From contig CAWBUL010000006.1 of the NCBI GenBank assembly GCA_963791885.1, positions 1,984,001 through 2,048,000 of the forward strand: 64,000 nt of DNA, read 5' to 3'. How positions within the stretch are numbered: the first letter of the stretch is position 1; each line of letters begins with the position of its first letter. This stretch comes from CAVSUZ01 sp963791885. GTDB lineage: Bacteria > Pseudomonadota > Alphaproteobacteria > Acetobacterales > Acetobacteraceae. The notes under the pieces are model-generated. The model was not told the origin of the DNA. It did not search any database and saw only the letters and a program-made list of their open reading frames with translations. Positions 34,164-43,281 of this stretch are shown one piece after another. The position numbers and the translations under genes were made by a program.

Positions 34164-35207
34164 TCAGGCGGAGATCTTACCCGTACTGCGGCTACGGCGC
34201 CGGCGAACAAACCCAAACCCGACCGCACCAGCGCTGAGCAGAGCCAGTGACGCCGGTTCCGGTATCGGACTGAAAGACTTGGTGATCGAAATGGAGGCCT
34301 CACCAAGCACAGCGACTCCACCCAGATTCCACAACAGGTCAACCGCGCCGTCGCCCATGAATGGGCCAGTTTCCATGTTGTACATGCCCTTCGAGATATC
34401 GGTAAGAACCGAAGTGGCCGACCCAAGATCCCACTTCTCAGGCTTGGCGCTTTTGCCGTTGATTGAGCCGGTCAACGAACCGGATGACACGAGTGCCGTG
34501 CAGAAGGGGGAGCTATTCGTCCCGGTGATCAAGGCCGCACCGGTCGCCTTATTAAACTTGGTGATGCCGCATTTGGCCCCGCCGCTCAGGCTGCCGTCTG
34601 GGTGGAAGTTGAAATAGTCGTCGAACAGCAGATCCTCGATACTTGCGCCCGTCTTATTGGTAAAAACGAATTTCTCGGTCACCCCTGTTTTCGCAACGGT
34701 CGTTGTGATCGTCAGAGCCAAACCATCACCGGCAGCACCACCGGCAACGGGAAGCAGGAGCGAGGATGTCGCTTCGTCATCCTTCACTGCGATATCGCTC
34801 GTCACTTGCCAGTTGCTGCCGATGAAGGACGCGCCGCGCGTGCCGCCGTCCAGCCATGGACCAATGAAGTTGTACTTGTTGCCCGAGCCGACGACGGCAC
34901 CTTTCTGCGTCGTGTAAGACACGCTCGGCGCGTCGTCGCCGGAAAACACATCCAGACCAATGTTAAAGGTTTTCGGCTGTTGGGTCGGGAACCAAGTGTC
35001 CGTCCAGCCATAGGCGCTCTGGCAATACGTCTGGCCGCCCGACTTCGCCGCGCTGGGACCCAGGATGGGCTTGACGGTGATTGCGTGAGGACCACCCGTC
35101 GCCCCTGAGGCACAGGGCTGGACCACCGCAGCACTGGCCGCCGCGCTGAGACCGATAAACGCAGCTGCAACGGTGACGAGCGACACCGCCTTACGAAGCT
35201 CTGGCAT
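34164..35207 (-). CDS. PEP-CTERM exported protein
   Basis: 347 aa. Signal peptide MPELRKAVSLVTVAAAFIGL to ASA. The exported part is a beta-sandwich-like domain (FNIGLDVFSGDDAPSVSYTT, NFIGPWLDGGTRGASFIGSN, GLALTITTTVAKTGVTEKFV, LLFDDYFNFHPDGSLSGGAK). The C-terminus IPEPASLALLSAGAVGFGFV followed by RRRRSRS is the exosortase-recognised PEP-CTERM tail. Contains four Cys. Independent transcription unit. Confidence 0.85.
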   Translation of the reverse strand: MPELRKAVSLVTVAAAFIGLSAAASAAVVQPCASGATGGPHAITVKPILGPSAAKSGGQTYCQSAYGWTDTWFPTQQPKTFNIGLDVFSGDDAPSVSYTTQKGAVVGSGNKYNFIGPWLDGGTRGASFIGSNWQVTSDIAVKDDEATSSLLLPVAGGAAGDGLALTITTTVAKTGVTEKFVFTNKTGASIEDLLFDDYFNFHPDGSLSGGAKCGITKFNKATGAALITGTNSSPFCTALVSSGSLTGSINGKSAKPEKWDLGSATSVLTDISKGMYNMETGPFMGDGAVDLLWNLGGVAVLGEASISITKSFSPIPEPASLALLSAGAVGFGFVRRRRSRSTGKISA

Positions 35208-35319
35208 GACTGGATAGCCTCCCCACGCCGGATGATCGCGGGTTTACTATCGGTTGACATGAGACGAGCTTGTCAACAAGTCTTTTTATGTGGATTTTTG
35301 ATTGCGTCTCAGGCAGCGT

Positions 35320-36900
35320 TCAACTCCGCCGAACACCCCAGAAAACCGGATTGGCCCCGCGCACGAACCCCGTCAGATCCGTGCGGAACGCTGTCGGCTG
35401 CGACCACTGCCCCAGCGGAATATACGGAATGGACGAAAACGCCTCCACCTGCATCGCCTCCGCCGCACGCTTCTCCCCCGACAGATCAACCGCCGCAAAC
35501 CACGCCGCCTGGTCCTGCTCCAGCACAGGGTCGCTGGGCCAGCCGAACCACGCCTTCAGCCCGTTCCCCCGCAATTGCACGCTGCTCGGATCCGCCGCGC
35601 CGAGGCCCGTCTGGCGCGTGTTGAAGCTGCTCCACCCGCCTTCGCCGATCGGCTTGGTCACCGCCCGGCGAGTCAACAGCGTCGCCCAATCCGTCGCATC
35701 GACCCGCACTTTGATCCCGATCTGCTCGTAAATCGACCGCGTCACCTCGGCCATCGCGTGCATCTGCCGCTGGTCCGTGGGGTCCATCAACACCGCCGTC
35801 TCGCCCTTGTAGCCGGACGCCTCGACCAGCTTGCGCGCCAACCCGATATCGCGCTTCCCGGTCAGCGCCTGCATCCCTGCAGCACTCGCCATCGGCGAAC
35901 CGACAGTAAAATACCCCACGGGAATTCTTGCATATTGCGTCTGATCACCGAGCACCGCCGCGATATACTCGTGCTGATCGATCGCGGGCAGCAGCGCCGC
36001 CCGCAGCTTCGCGTTGTCGAACGGCGGCTGCAGGTGATTCAGCGCGATGATCTCGATCAGCCCGAACGGATCGAGTTGTTGCACGGAAATCTGGGCATTC
36101 TGCTTCAGCACCGGCACCAGATCGAACAACGGCTGATCGATCCAATCCACTTCGCCCGCCTGCAAGGCCGCGGCCGCCGTGCTCGGATCCGTCTGCACGA
36201 CCCATTCCACGCGATCGAAATGCGCCACCTTGCCGCCGGCAAGATAATTCGGCGCCTCGCCCCTCGGCACGTATTTCTCGAACCGCGTATAGATCGAACG
36301 CGAACCGGCCACCCATTCGTCATGCACGAAGCGGAACGGCCCGCTGCCGGTGAAGTCCTTGATCGCCGTTCCCGCCGGCGTCTGGGCGACATGCTCCGGC
36401 ATGATGAAGCAATTGCTCGCCCCCAGCGCATACAGCATCCGCGGGAACGGCTTCGTCAGCCGCATACGGAACGTCGTGTCGCTTGGTGCCGTCATTTCCG
36501 CCATCACCTGGAGCAGACGCTGACCGAATAAATCCCGCTGCCCCCAGCGGTTGATCGATGCGACAACATCTGCGCCGCGCACCGGCGTCCCGTCATGGAA
36601 CAGCAACCCGTCGTGCAGCGTGAAATCCCACGTCAATCCGTCAGCCGACACGGCCTGCCCGGCGCACATCTGCGGCTGCGGGATCAATCCGATATCCACG
36701 CCATACAGCGTGTCGTACACCATCAGCGAGTGCGTCACGACGACGATCGCCGTCGTCCACACCGGATCCGGCACCGAATACGCAGCCTGCGGAACGAAGC
36801 GCAGCACCCGGTTCGACGCGCTCTGTGCCACGGCTGGCCGAGCCAGACTCGTCACAGCCAACGCGGATGCCGAACGGATCAGAGTGCGGCGGCTGATCAT
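35320..36900 (-). CDS. ABC transporter substrate-binding protein, family 5 (peptide/nickel type)
   Basis: 526 aa from ATG 36900: MISRRTLIRSASALAVTSLA is a Tat-type signal (SRRTLIR). SBP_bac_5 family blocks: WTFTLHDGLLFHDGTPVRGA (the family's DVVxS), AGEVDWIDQPLFDLVP, IIALNHLQPPFDNAKLRAAL (the family's NxxxPPFDNxxVRxA). Binds a peptide or a similar ligand for an ABC importer. No permease or ATPase is nearby, so it is an orphan binding protein. Upstream by 66 bases is a coiled-coil porin in the same direction; they may share a transcript. Confidence 0.9.
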   Translation of the reverse strand: MISRRTLIRSASALAVTSLARPAVAQSASNRVLRFVPQAAYSVPDPVWTTAIVVVTHSLMVYDTLYGVDIGLIPQPQMCAGQAVSADGLTWDFTLHDGLLFHDGTPVRGADVVASINRWGQRDLFGQRLLQVMAEMTAPSDTTFRMRLTKPFPRMLYALGASNCFIMPEHVAQTPAGTAIKDFTGSGPFRFVHDEWVAGSRSIYTRFEKYVPRGEAPNYLAGGKVAHFDRVEWVVQTDPSTAAAALQAGEVDWIDQPLFDLVPVLKQNAQISVQQLDPFGLIEIIALNHLQPPFDNAKLRAALLPAIDQHEYIAAVLGDQTQYARIPVGYFTVGSPMASAAGMQALTGKRDIGLARKLVEASGYKGETAVLMDPTDQRQMHAMAEVTRSIYEQIGIKVRVDATDWATLLTRRAVTKPIGEGGWSSFNTRQTGLGAADPSSVQLRGNGLKAWFGWPSDPVLEQDQAAWFAAVDLSGEKRAAEAMQVEAFSSIPYIPLGQWSQPTAFRTDLTGFVRGANPVFWGVRRS

Positions 36901-36966
36901 CCTCACGTCTCCGGCTTGGTGTCCTGCCGAAGACACGCAAGACGCGGGCCAGCCGCCCCTATCCGC

Positions 36967-38820
36967 TCACTGAAACGGTAGGAACCGGAAGCTCGTCATG
37001 ATGATCTGCTCGTTCGCGCTCGGCGCTCCCCCGACGCCATCAAAAATCTGCCGGTGTGTGTAGGAATACTGCGCCCCGAGCTCCATCGTCCCATACCAAC
37101 TGTGCAGGAAGCGCCACCACCCGCCCAGCGTGGCCTGCCAGACGCCTGACGTGTCGCCGACGCACCCGCTCGCCGGGCCCAGTTCGATCGTGCACGACGC
37201 ATTGTCATAAAGCGGGCTTCCGTACCCGTACCCCTTTCCATTCGCCGTGAAAGCGCTCTTCAACTCCTGCTCCGTCCCAGCATAGGTGTAGAGGTCAAGC
37301 CGGTCCGTCGGATGCCCGATCAGGCCCACCAGACCCATGACCTCCGGCAATGGAGCCGGCGCGCCGTTCGATCCGACGGTCGCGTCGGGCAGCCCCGCAG
37401 ATCCATACCGGCCGATCCCGGATCCTCCGACGACGCTTAGCTGCAACTCCATTGCCTTCGGAATCAGCGGCAGCAATGCATTCACGCCACCACCTCCGGC
37501 CAGCACGGTCTTGTTCTGACCGAAACCGACCTCACTCACCCGGCTCTGCATCAGCCGCCCGACACCCCAGAGTTCATAATGTCCCCACCCAGGATCGAAT
37601 GCGATCTTTGCGATCAGGTCGGGCGCCGGATTGGTGCTGTAATTGACCGTCGGTGTCAGCCCGCTGCCACCAGGATTGGAGATATTGATCGTCCCGACAG
37701 ACGAAGGCACGAGCCCGTTCGGCCCGGCCGGTGCAAACACCGTCTGCGGACTTTCAACCGAAAGCCCAGCGGAGATGTGCTTGTCGTCAAATTCCTTCAC
37801 CACACGGAACTGCGGCTGCCGCGCCCAGAAAAAGCCCGGCACATACTGCGCATCGATCGTCAGCGGGATGTCTTCTTGCCGTGGGATAAGTCCTGTGTGG
37901 AACATCGTCGCCAGGCTCCAGGCCTGTCCGCCGAGTGCGTAGAATCCCCAATCCGTACGCGCATACGTGGCATAGGCCTGTCGCAGCCGCAGCGTGTAGC
38001 TATTACTCTGGTTGGAGTTCGCGGTCGGCGAATCACCTTGGAAATCCGTCTCGAAATACGCTTGCAATTCGGTATCCGGATCGGGGTTGCCGGTCATCAG
38101 CAACGATATGCGGCTCTGCCGCGCCGAAAATCGCGTCTCTGGTTCGTAATACTGCGGGTTGTTCGGTAGCGGAATCCCCGTGTTGAAGTTGGACCCGATA
38201 TCCGCAACCTGATTGCGCGAACGCCAGATGCCGGCAGCTTCGATGAACCCACCCAGCGTCACGAACACGCCTCCAACCTGAAACGTGCCTTGCTTGCTGC
38301 CCACCGCTGCTGCTGCCTGCGCGCCAGGCGCCCCTTGCGCGAACGGCCCCGGCAATCCCGGCGGGATCAGCGAACTCACGGGTGGTTGGACGTTATAGGC
38401 GAAACCAGGCGGAGGCGGTGGAAGCGACGCGGGCGCCGTGGCCGGAACCGGGCTCGGAGCCGCCTGCACCCGCGGCGCGGCAGCGGCGATTTGCGCACTT
38501 GCCTTCGCCTGTTGCGCCTCCTGCCGCGCGCGAGCCGCATCCTGACGTGCGGCTTGCACCTCAGCCTGGCGACTCACTAGCTCCTTCCGTACGTTCGAAA
38601 GTTGGCTCTGCAACTGATGGATCTGCTGTTCGATCGCGCGGATCTGCGCAGCCGTATCATCCGGTGAGTTGGATTGCGCAACCGCCCGACCCGGATCGAG
38701 GCACAGCGCCGCAGTGCCAAGCACCGTACACATCAGAGCCGTGCGAAATAATCCGCCGCGGTGTCCAGCTTTGATGTGGAAATATGCGCAGCCAATCACT
38801 CTAATCAGTCGAGGTGACAC
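36967..38820 (-). CDS. outer-membrane porin with N-terminal coiled coil (DcaP-like)
   Basis: 617 aa from GTG 38820, which has an aggag Shine-Dalgarno. A signal (ALMCTVLGTAALCLDPGRAV) is followed by a coiled coil (AAQIRAIEQQIHQLQSQLSN, SRQAEVQAARQDAARARQEA), a Pro/Ala linker and a beta-barrel (GGFIEAAGIWRSRNQVADIG, RQSRISLLMTGNPDPDTELQ, YATYARTDWGFYALGGQAWS), ending in the outer-membrane-type aromatic C-terminus FRFLPFQ. DcaP-type porins take up dicarboxylic or similar acids. Likely functional partner is unknown; the following substrate-binding protein may receive its cargo. Confidence 0.85.
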   Translation of the reverse strand: MSPRLIRVIGCAYFHIKAGHRGGLFRTALMCTVLGTAALCLDPGRAVAQSNSPDDTAAQIRAIEQQIHQLQSQLSNVRKELVSRQAEVQAARQDAARARQEAQQAKASAQIAAAAPRVQAAPSPVPATAPASLPPPPPGFAYNVQPPVSSLIPPGLPGPFAQGAPGAQAAAAVGSKQGTFQVGGVFVTLGGFIEAAGIWRSRNQVADIGSNFNTGIPLPNNPQYYEPETRFSARQSRISLLMTGNPDPDTELQAYFETDFQGDSPTANSNQSNSYTLRLRQAYATYARTDWGFYALGGQAWSLATMFHTGLIPRQEDIPLTIDAQYVPGFFWARQPQFRVVKEFDDKHISAGLSVESPQTVFAPAGPNGLVPSSVGTINISNPGGSGLTPTVNYSTNPAPDLIAKIAFDPGWGHYELWGVGRLMQSRVSEVGFGQNKTVLAGGGGVNALLPLIPKAMELQLSVVGGSGIGRYGSAGLPDATVGSNGAPAPLPEVMGLVGLIGHPTDRLDLYTYAGTEQELKSAFTANGKGYGYGSPLYDNASCTIELGPASGCVGDTSGVWQATLGGWWRFLHSWYGTMELGAQYSYTHRQIFDGVGGAPSANEQIIMTSFRFLPFQ

Positions 38821-39023
38821 TCACGGCTCCTCGGCCAATAGTTTCAACCGAACGCAGCGCCTAAAGCGCATCGCAATGTCAGCATCTCGCCTCGTCGATC
38901 ATCAAGCGACTGATCGATGACATTGCTGCTCACGAATGATACGAAATCAGATCGCGCGAGGCGCCCACGTCAGAGCACGTGAATACAACTCGCCTAAGGA
39001 TCAAAACTGGCGATCCGGGACTC
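38821..39023. other. no gene
   Basis: Intergenic between the porin start (38820) and the stop of the membrane protein at 39024. Nothing recognised. Confidence 0.5.
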
Positions 39024-39578
39024 TTACCCCCCGCCAACCCCCGCCAGGAACAATCCCAGCACCACGTCCGGCGCCATGATCAGTGCCGCCATCACGCGCG
39101 AACACCCCAGCGCCAGCCGGATCGCGTACCACTCCAGCCACAGCGTCCAGCCCTGAGCCACCAGCGTGCACGTCTCGCCCACCCAGTCCGGCGCCCCCGC
39201 TGCGCCCGGCGCTGCCGAGACCAGCAGCAGCCCGTACTGCACCACGTTCACCCAGTTCCACACGATGATGAACCGAGGCCAACGGCCCGCGATACCCAGC
39301 GCGCTCAGCATCTCGAAGGAGATCACCGCGTACGCCGCCCAGCCCAGCACGAACAGCACGGCCTGCAGCACCGCCTCGTGCGGCAGGTCCGCCGGCCAGC
39401 CGACCTGATGCCACGACAGCACCAGCATCAGCGCGTACAGCGGCACGCAGAGTGCCGCTGCCCAGAAACTGCGCGCCGCCGAGATCAGGTCCGCGGGAAA
39501 CAGCAGCAGCCCATCCGCCCGGCCCCGCGCCAGCCGCAGCGCGCCGGACAGGCCGGACCAGCGGACCGCCGTCGTCAT
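39024..39578 (-). CDS. membrane protein, last gene of dapD operon
   Basis: 184 aa from ATG 39578 (MTTAVRWSGLSGALRLARG). Four hydrophobic segments: FWAAALCVPLYALMLVLSW, AVLQAVLFVLGWAAYAVISF, FIIVWNWVNVVQYGLLLVSA, and VMAALIMAPDVVLGLFLAGV. Overlaps the previous gene by 4 bases. Similar small membrane proteins follow dapE in other acetic-acid bacteria as far as I recall. Function unknown. Confidence 0.8.
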   Translation of the reverse strand: MTTAVRWSGLSGALRLARGRADGLLLFPADLISAARSFWAAALCVPLYALMLVLSWHQVGWPADLPHEAVLQAVLFVLGWAAYAVISFEMLSALGIAGRWPRFIIVWNWVNVVQYGLLLVSAAPGAAGAPDWVGETCTLVAQGWTLWLEWYAIRLALGCSRVMAALIMAPDVVLGLFLAGVGGG

Positions 39579-40168
39579 GGCAAGGCCGAGCTGATGCGCC
39601 CGGTCCCAATCGCCTGCGGCGCAACCACCAGCACGATCGTGCAGGCATTCACCAGCGCCACCAGGATCGCCGCCCGCGCCCCGCTGATCGCCAACCCATG
39701 TCGGGCGATGAACCAGTGCAGCCACAGCCCATACCCAGCCAACAGCCCCAGCACTGAGTAACCAGCCGCCTCATCACCGACAGCCATCGTCAGCGGCGGA
39801 TAGACCAGGATCAGCAGCACGGCCGCCAGCATCGGCACCAACCACTGGCACCAGTTCAGCGCCGTGGCGTACCGCAGCCAATTCGCCTCCCGCTTCCACC
39901 ACTTCGCCGGCTCGTAAGACAGCACCGGCGGCGCGAGCAGCGCGATCACCGTACCCAGAAGACTGGCCGCTGCCCCCCGACTTTGGCCACCGGCCATCAT
40001 CAGCGCCGCCCCCACCAGAGGAAACGCCAGCAGTGGGGCCAGACTGGCCAGAAACGCGTCGCGGCTGGATCCGAACTCCGCCAAACCCTCCCGCCGCCCG
40101 CGCCCGATCAGCAGAATCCCACGCAGCACGCTGCGCGTCGGAAGACCCTCGCGCAGACGCACCTTCAT
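39575..40168 (-). CDS. membrane protein downstream of dapE
   Basis: 197 aa from ATG 40168 (MKVRLREGLPTRSVLRGILL). Several membrane segments: FLASLAPLLAFPLVGAALMM, AAASLLGTVIALLAPPVLSY, WCQWLVPMLAAVLLILVYPP, YSVLGLLAGYGLWLHWFIAR, and AAILVALVNACTIVLVVAPQ. Overlaps dapE by 4 bases and the next gene by 4, so all four genes 42119-39024 are one coupled operon. Function unknown; it may work with its neighbour as a pair. Confidence 0.8.
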   Translation of the reverse strand: MKVRLREGLPTRSVLRGILLIGRGRREGLAEFGSSRDAFLASLAPLLAFPLVGAALMMAGGQSRGAAASLLGTVIALLAPPVLSYEPAKWWKREANWLRYATALNWCQWLVPMLAAVLLILVYPPLTMAVGDEAAGYSVLGLLAGYGLWLHWFIARHGLAISGARAAILVALVNACTIVLVVAPQAIGTGRISSALP

Positions 40169-41283
40169 GCCGCGAACGCCCGCAGCACGGCCGCGTACGC
40201 ATCCGCCAGCGCCCGCAGCTCCGCCACCGGCACATGCTCGTCGACCTGGTGCATGCTGCTGCCCACCAGCCCGAACTCCGCCACCGCACATAGCCGGGCG
40301 ATAAACCGGGCGTCCGACGTCCCGCCCCCCGTGTCCAACCGAGGTTCCACCCCGGTCACCCCAGCGACTGCCTTCCGCAACCGTTCGACCTGATCGCCCG
40401 GCGCCGTCAGGAACGCCTCGCCGCTCACGCTGACCTCCAGCTCGAACCGCTCCAGATACTGCGCCAGAGTCGCCCGCAGCCACGCCTCCAGCGACGCGCC
40501 GCTATGCCTGTCATTGAACCGGATGTTCAGCGCCGCCCGCGCGCTGGCCGGAATGACATTCGCCGCCGCATTCCCGACATCGACGCTCGTCAGTTGCAGC
40601 GAACTCGGCTGAAACCACGCCGTCCCCGCATCCAGCGGCGCCGCGATCAGCGCCTGTAGCGCACGCACCAGCCGGTGCACCGGATTATCCGCCCGATGAG
40701 GATACGCCACGTGCCCCTGCACCCCATGCGCCGTGATCCGCGCATTCAAACTCCCACGCCGGCCGATCTTGATCATGTCGCCCAGACGCTCGACGCAGGT
40801 TGGCTCGCCCACCAGGCAGAAATCCGGCACCTGCCCATTCGCCTCCATCCATTCCAGCACGCGCACCGTGCCGTCGGTCGCCACGCCCTCCTCGTCGCCG
40901 GTGATCAGCAGCGACACCGATCCTGGCAGTGACCCACACCGCGCCGCCGCCGCCACGAACGCCGCGATCCCGCCCTTCATGTCACAGGCGCCCCGCCCGT
41001 ACAGCACGCCATCCGAGATTCCGCCGCCGAACGGATCATCCCGCCAGCCCGCGCTCCCCGCCGGCACCACATCCGTATGTCCGGCGAAGCAGAAATGCGG
41101 CGCGCCATCGCCCCGCCGCACGAACAGGTTCTCGATCTCCCCGAACCGCAGCCGCGTCACCCGGAACCCCAGCCGCTCCAACGCATCGCCCAGCACGCCC
41201 TGCGCCCCAGCATCCGCCGGCGTCACCGACGGACAGCGGATCAGCGCCTGTGCTAGCCCGACCGGATCAGTGAAATCGTTCAA
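40165..41283 (-). CDS. dapE: succinyl-diaminopimelate desuccinylase
   Basis: 372 aa. Zinc peptidase-like enzyme of lysine/mDAP synthesis (M20 family). FAGHTDVVP (first His and Asp), RGACDMKGGIAAF, TGDEEGVATDG with the catalytic Glu pair, GEPTCVERLGDMIKIGRRGS, GHVAYPHRADNP in the dimerisation domain, and a C-terminal FGLVGSSMHQVDEHVPV with the last metal His. Start at 41283 overlaps dapD (ATGA). Confidence 0.97.
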   Translation of the reverse strand: MNDFTDPVGLAQALIRCPSVTPADAGAQGVLGDALERLGFRVTRLRFGEIENLFVRRGDGAPHFCFAGHTDVVPAGSAGWRDDPFGGGISDGVLYGRGACDMKGGIAAFVAAAARCGSLPGSVSLLITGDEEGVATDGTVRVLEWMEANGQVPDFCLVGEPTCVERLGDMIKIGRRGSLNARITAHGVQGHVAYPHRADNPVHRLVRALQALIAAPLDAGTAWFQPSSLQLTSVDVGNAAANVIPASARAALNIRFNDRHSGASLEAWLRATLAQYLERFELEVSVSGEAFLTAPGDQVERLRKAVAGVTGVEPRLDTGGGTSDARFIARLCAVAEFGLVGSSMHQVDEHVPVAELRALADAYAAVLRAFAA

Positions 41284-42119
41284 TCGCGCAGCAGCTCATT
41301 GATCGAGGTCTTGGCCCGAGTCTGCGCATCCACCCGCTTGACGATGACGGCGCAATACAACCCCGGCCCGGGCGAGCCATCCGGCAGCGCCCGCCCCGGC
41401 AGCGACCCCGGCACCACCACCGAATAGGCCGGCACCCGCCCGACATTAATCTCGCCCGTTGCGCGATCGATGATCTTGGTCGAAGCCCCGAGATAGACGC
41501 CCATCGACAGCACGGCGCCGCGCTCCACCACAACGCCCTCGGCCACCTCGGACCTTGCGCCGATGAAGCAGTCGTCCTCGATGATCACCGGGTTGGCCTG
41601 CAGAGGCTCCAACACCCCGCCGATGCCCACGCCGCCCGACAAATGGCAGTTCTTTCCGATCTGCGCGCAGCTTCCGACCGTCGCCCAGGTATCGACCATC
41701 GTGTTGCGGTCCACATAGGCACCCGCGTTCACGAAGCTCGGCATCAGCACGACGCCCGGCGCGACATAGGCCGACCGCCGCACCACCGCGCCCGGCACCG
41801 CGCGGAATCCCGCTTCGCGAAACCGGTTCTCGCCCCAGCCCGCGAACTTCATCGGCACCTTGTCCCACACCGGAGCACCACCCGGCCCCTGCATGGGGCC
41901 TGAATCGGTCAGCCGGAAGGACAGCAGCACGGCCTTCTTCAGCCACTGATTGACCCGCCACCCCCCAGGCCCCTGCTCGGCGACCCGAGCCGCGCCGGAA
42001 TCCAGCGCCTCCAGCGCGTCGTCCACGACACGACGCTCGTCCCCGCTCGTGTTCGGCGAAAGCCTCTCCCGCCGTTCCCATAACTCTTCGATCCGGCGTT
42101 CAAGCTCCGTCGCGTTCAT
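41280..42119 (-). CDS. dapD: tetrahydrodipicolinate N-succinyltransferase
   Basis: 279 aa. Adds succinyl from succinyl-CoA to THDP, the step before DapC/DapE. Opens MNATELERRIEELWERRERL. The left-handed beta-helix hexapeptide repeats run from about residue 105 (SAYVAPGVVLMPSFVNAGAY, VDTWATVGSCAQIGKNCHLS, GVGIGGVLEPLQANPVIIED, FIGARSEVAEGVVVERGAVL). The C-terminus LYCAVIVKRVDAQTRAKTSI is family-typical. First gene of the operon dapD-dapE-two membrane proteins. Confidence 0.97.
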   Translation of the reverse strand: MNATELERRIEELWERRERLSPNTSGDERRVVDDALEALDSGAARVAEQGPGGWRVNQWLKKAVLLSFRLTDSGPMQGPGGAPVWDKVPMKFAGWGENRFREAGFRAVPGAVVRRSAYVAPGVVLMPSFVNAGAYVDRNTMVDTWATVGSCAQIGKNCHLSGGVGIGGVLEPLQANPVIIEDDCFIGARSEVAEGVVVERGAVLSMGVYLGASTKIIDRATGEINVGRVPAYSVVVPGSLPGRALPDGSPGPGLYCAVIVKRVDAQTRAKTSINELLRD

Positions 42120-42305
42120 ACAGGTCCCCAGGAGAGGCGGCAGTAAAGGCGGCCGGACCATGCGCAAGGGCCAAGCCGGCTGTCAACGAAGCACCCGAAG
42201 CACGCACATCGTATCGCTGACCGGCCCGGCAGGGTTTCGAATGCAGGTAAGCCGGATTGGGGGCTTCCGTTCTGACGAGGCTTGCAATCGTCCAGGCAAA
42301 CATCC

Positions 42306-42325
42306 TAGTAGGTAATATAACTACA
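42306..42325. promoter_or_regulatory. possible operator of the toxin-antitoxin pair
   Basis: TGTAG-like half sites: GTAG-N9-CTAC within an AT-rich stretch, 15 bases before the antitoxin ATG. Short dyads in this place are the usual binding sites of Phd-type antitoxins. Confidence 0.3.
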
Positions 42326-42339
42326 TTCGGGGATCTGTC

Positions 42340-42579
42340 ATGGACGAAGTTGTCTCGGCCGCCGATGCCAATCGCAGGTTCTCCCTCCTTTTGCGTGGGG
42401 TTCGGGAGGGGCGGAGCTATGTCGTGACCAGCCACGGCAAGCCCGTCGCGCGGCTTATTCCCGCCGGCAAGCACGACGATGTGGCGATCAGTGCGCGCGC
42501 AACCCTGCTCTCCCGCCTTGAAAAGCAGCCCGTCCTGAATGCCGGACGCTGGACCCGCGATGAACTCTACGAGGAATGA
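42340..42579 (+). CDS. Phd/YefM-type antitoxin
   Basis: 79 aa. MDEVVSAADANRRFSLLLRG then VREGRSYVVTSHGKPVARLI: the Phd N-terminal DNA-binding/dimer fold (SAADANRRFSxLLxxVREG, SHGKPVARL). The C-terminal tail (LEKQPVLNAGRWTRDELYEE) should wrap the toxin. Ends 3 bases before the PIN gene. Confidence 0.9.
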   Translation: MDEVVSAADANRRFSLLLRGVREGRSYVVTSHGKPVARLIPAGKHDDVAISARATLLSRLEKQPVLNAGRWTRDELYEE

Positions 42580-42582
42580 TCA

Positions 42583-43035
42583 GTGAGGATCGCGCTCGAC
42601 ACGAATGTGCTTGCCTACGCGGAAGGCATCAACGGCATTGAACGGCGTGATGCCGCTTTGGCGCTCATTCGCCGAATACCGCAACAGGCGGCCATCGTTC
42701 CGGTGCAGGTTCTCGGCGAGGTTTTCAGCGTGCTCGTCCGCAAGGCCGGAAAGTCGCGCAGCGATGCCCGTGATGCCTTGCTGAGTTGGCGCGATACGTT
42801 TCCCGTTATTGAAACCTCGCCGGAAGTCATGCTGGCGGCGGTGGATCTCGCGACGGATCATCAACTGGGGATATGGGATGCAGTCATTCTCTCGGTTGCT
42901 TCGCAATCGGGATGCCGCTTGCTTTTGTCCGAGGACCTTCAGGAAGGCTTCACCTGGTCCGGCGTGACGGTGGTCAATCCATTCGCTTCGCCGCAACACG
43001 CCCTGCTACATGCTCTGCTGAGAGAGGATGAATGA
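42583..43035 (+). CDS. PIN-domain ribonuclease toxin (VapC type)
   Basis: 150 aa, GTG start at 42583 just after the antitoxin stop. PIN acidic residues: Asp in IALDTNVLAYAEG, Glu in VQVLGEVFSVLV, Asp in LGIWDAVILSVAS and Asp in LLLSEDLQEGF. A metal-dependent RNase neutralised by its Phd-type partner. It lies between dapD and a decayed fragment of dapD, so it has probably been inserted in this locus. Confidence 0.9.
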   Translation: MRIALDTNVLAYAEGINGIERRDAALALIRRIPQQAAIVPVQVLGEVFSVLVRKAGKSRSDARDALLSWRDTFPVIETSPEVMLAAVDLATDHQLGIWDAVILSVASQSGCRLLLSEDLQEGFTWSGVTVVNPFASPQHALLHALLREDE

Positions 43036-43099
43036 TGGGAACGTGCGGTGGTTATCGCTTTCGCGATGAACGGCCAATTCGTTCGTTGGTGCTGTCCTA

Positions 43100-43220
43100 A
43101 TCGCGAAGCCGGTTCTGCCCCAGCCCCTTCAAGTTTCGTAAACACCTGTCCCACACTGGAGCGTCACACCGCCCCGCATCGGACCCGAATCGATCAGCCG
43201 GAAGAGCGCGAGCCCATATC
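43100..43220 (-). pseudogene. decayed fragment of dapD
   Basis: The bases at 43107-43215 align with dapD at about 41810-41925: gaagccggttct-gccccagccc versus gaaaccggttctcgccccagccc, then tgtcccacac(t/c)ggagc, and gaatcg(a/g)tcagccggaag. On the minus strand it reads FRLIDSGPM against FRLTDSGPM of DapD. The fragment is frameshifted and about 110 bases long. Marks a duplication or recombination event around the toxin-antitoxin pair. Confidence 0.6.
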
Positions 43221-43245
43221 CGCTGTCGCTGATCCGGCAAAAAAA

Positions 43246-43281
43246 GAGCGCCCCACCTTGGGCCAGGGCGCCAGTTTTATT
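43246..43281. terminator. hairpin with T-runs on both sides
   Basis: GCGCCC (43248-43253) pairs with GGGCGC (43266-43271). Minus-strand transcripts would be followed by ctttttttgcc, plus-strand ones by cagttttattt. Probably terminates the toxin-antitoxin transcript; the minus direction looks stronger although no minus gene is seen upstream. Confidence 0.6.

Noticed and set aside
35302..36531. Plus-strand 409-aa open frame opposite the ABC binding protein
   Set aside because: Arg/His-rich shadow of the minus-strand gene; no domain or start signal.
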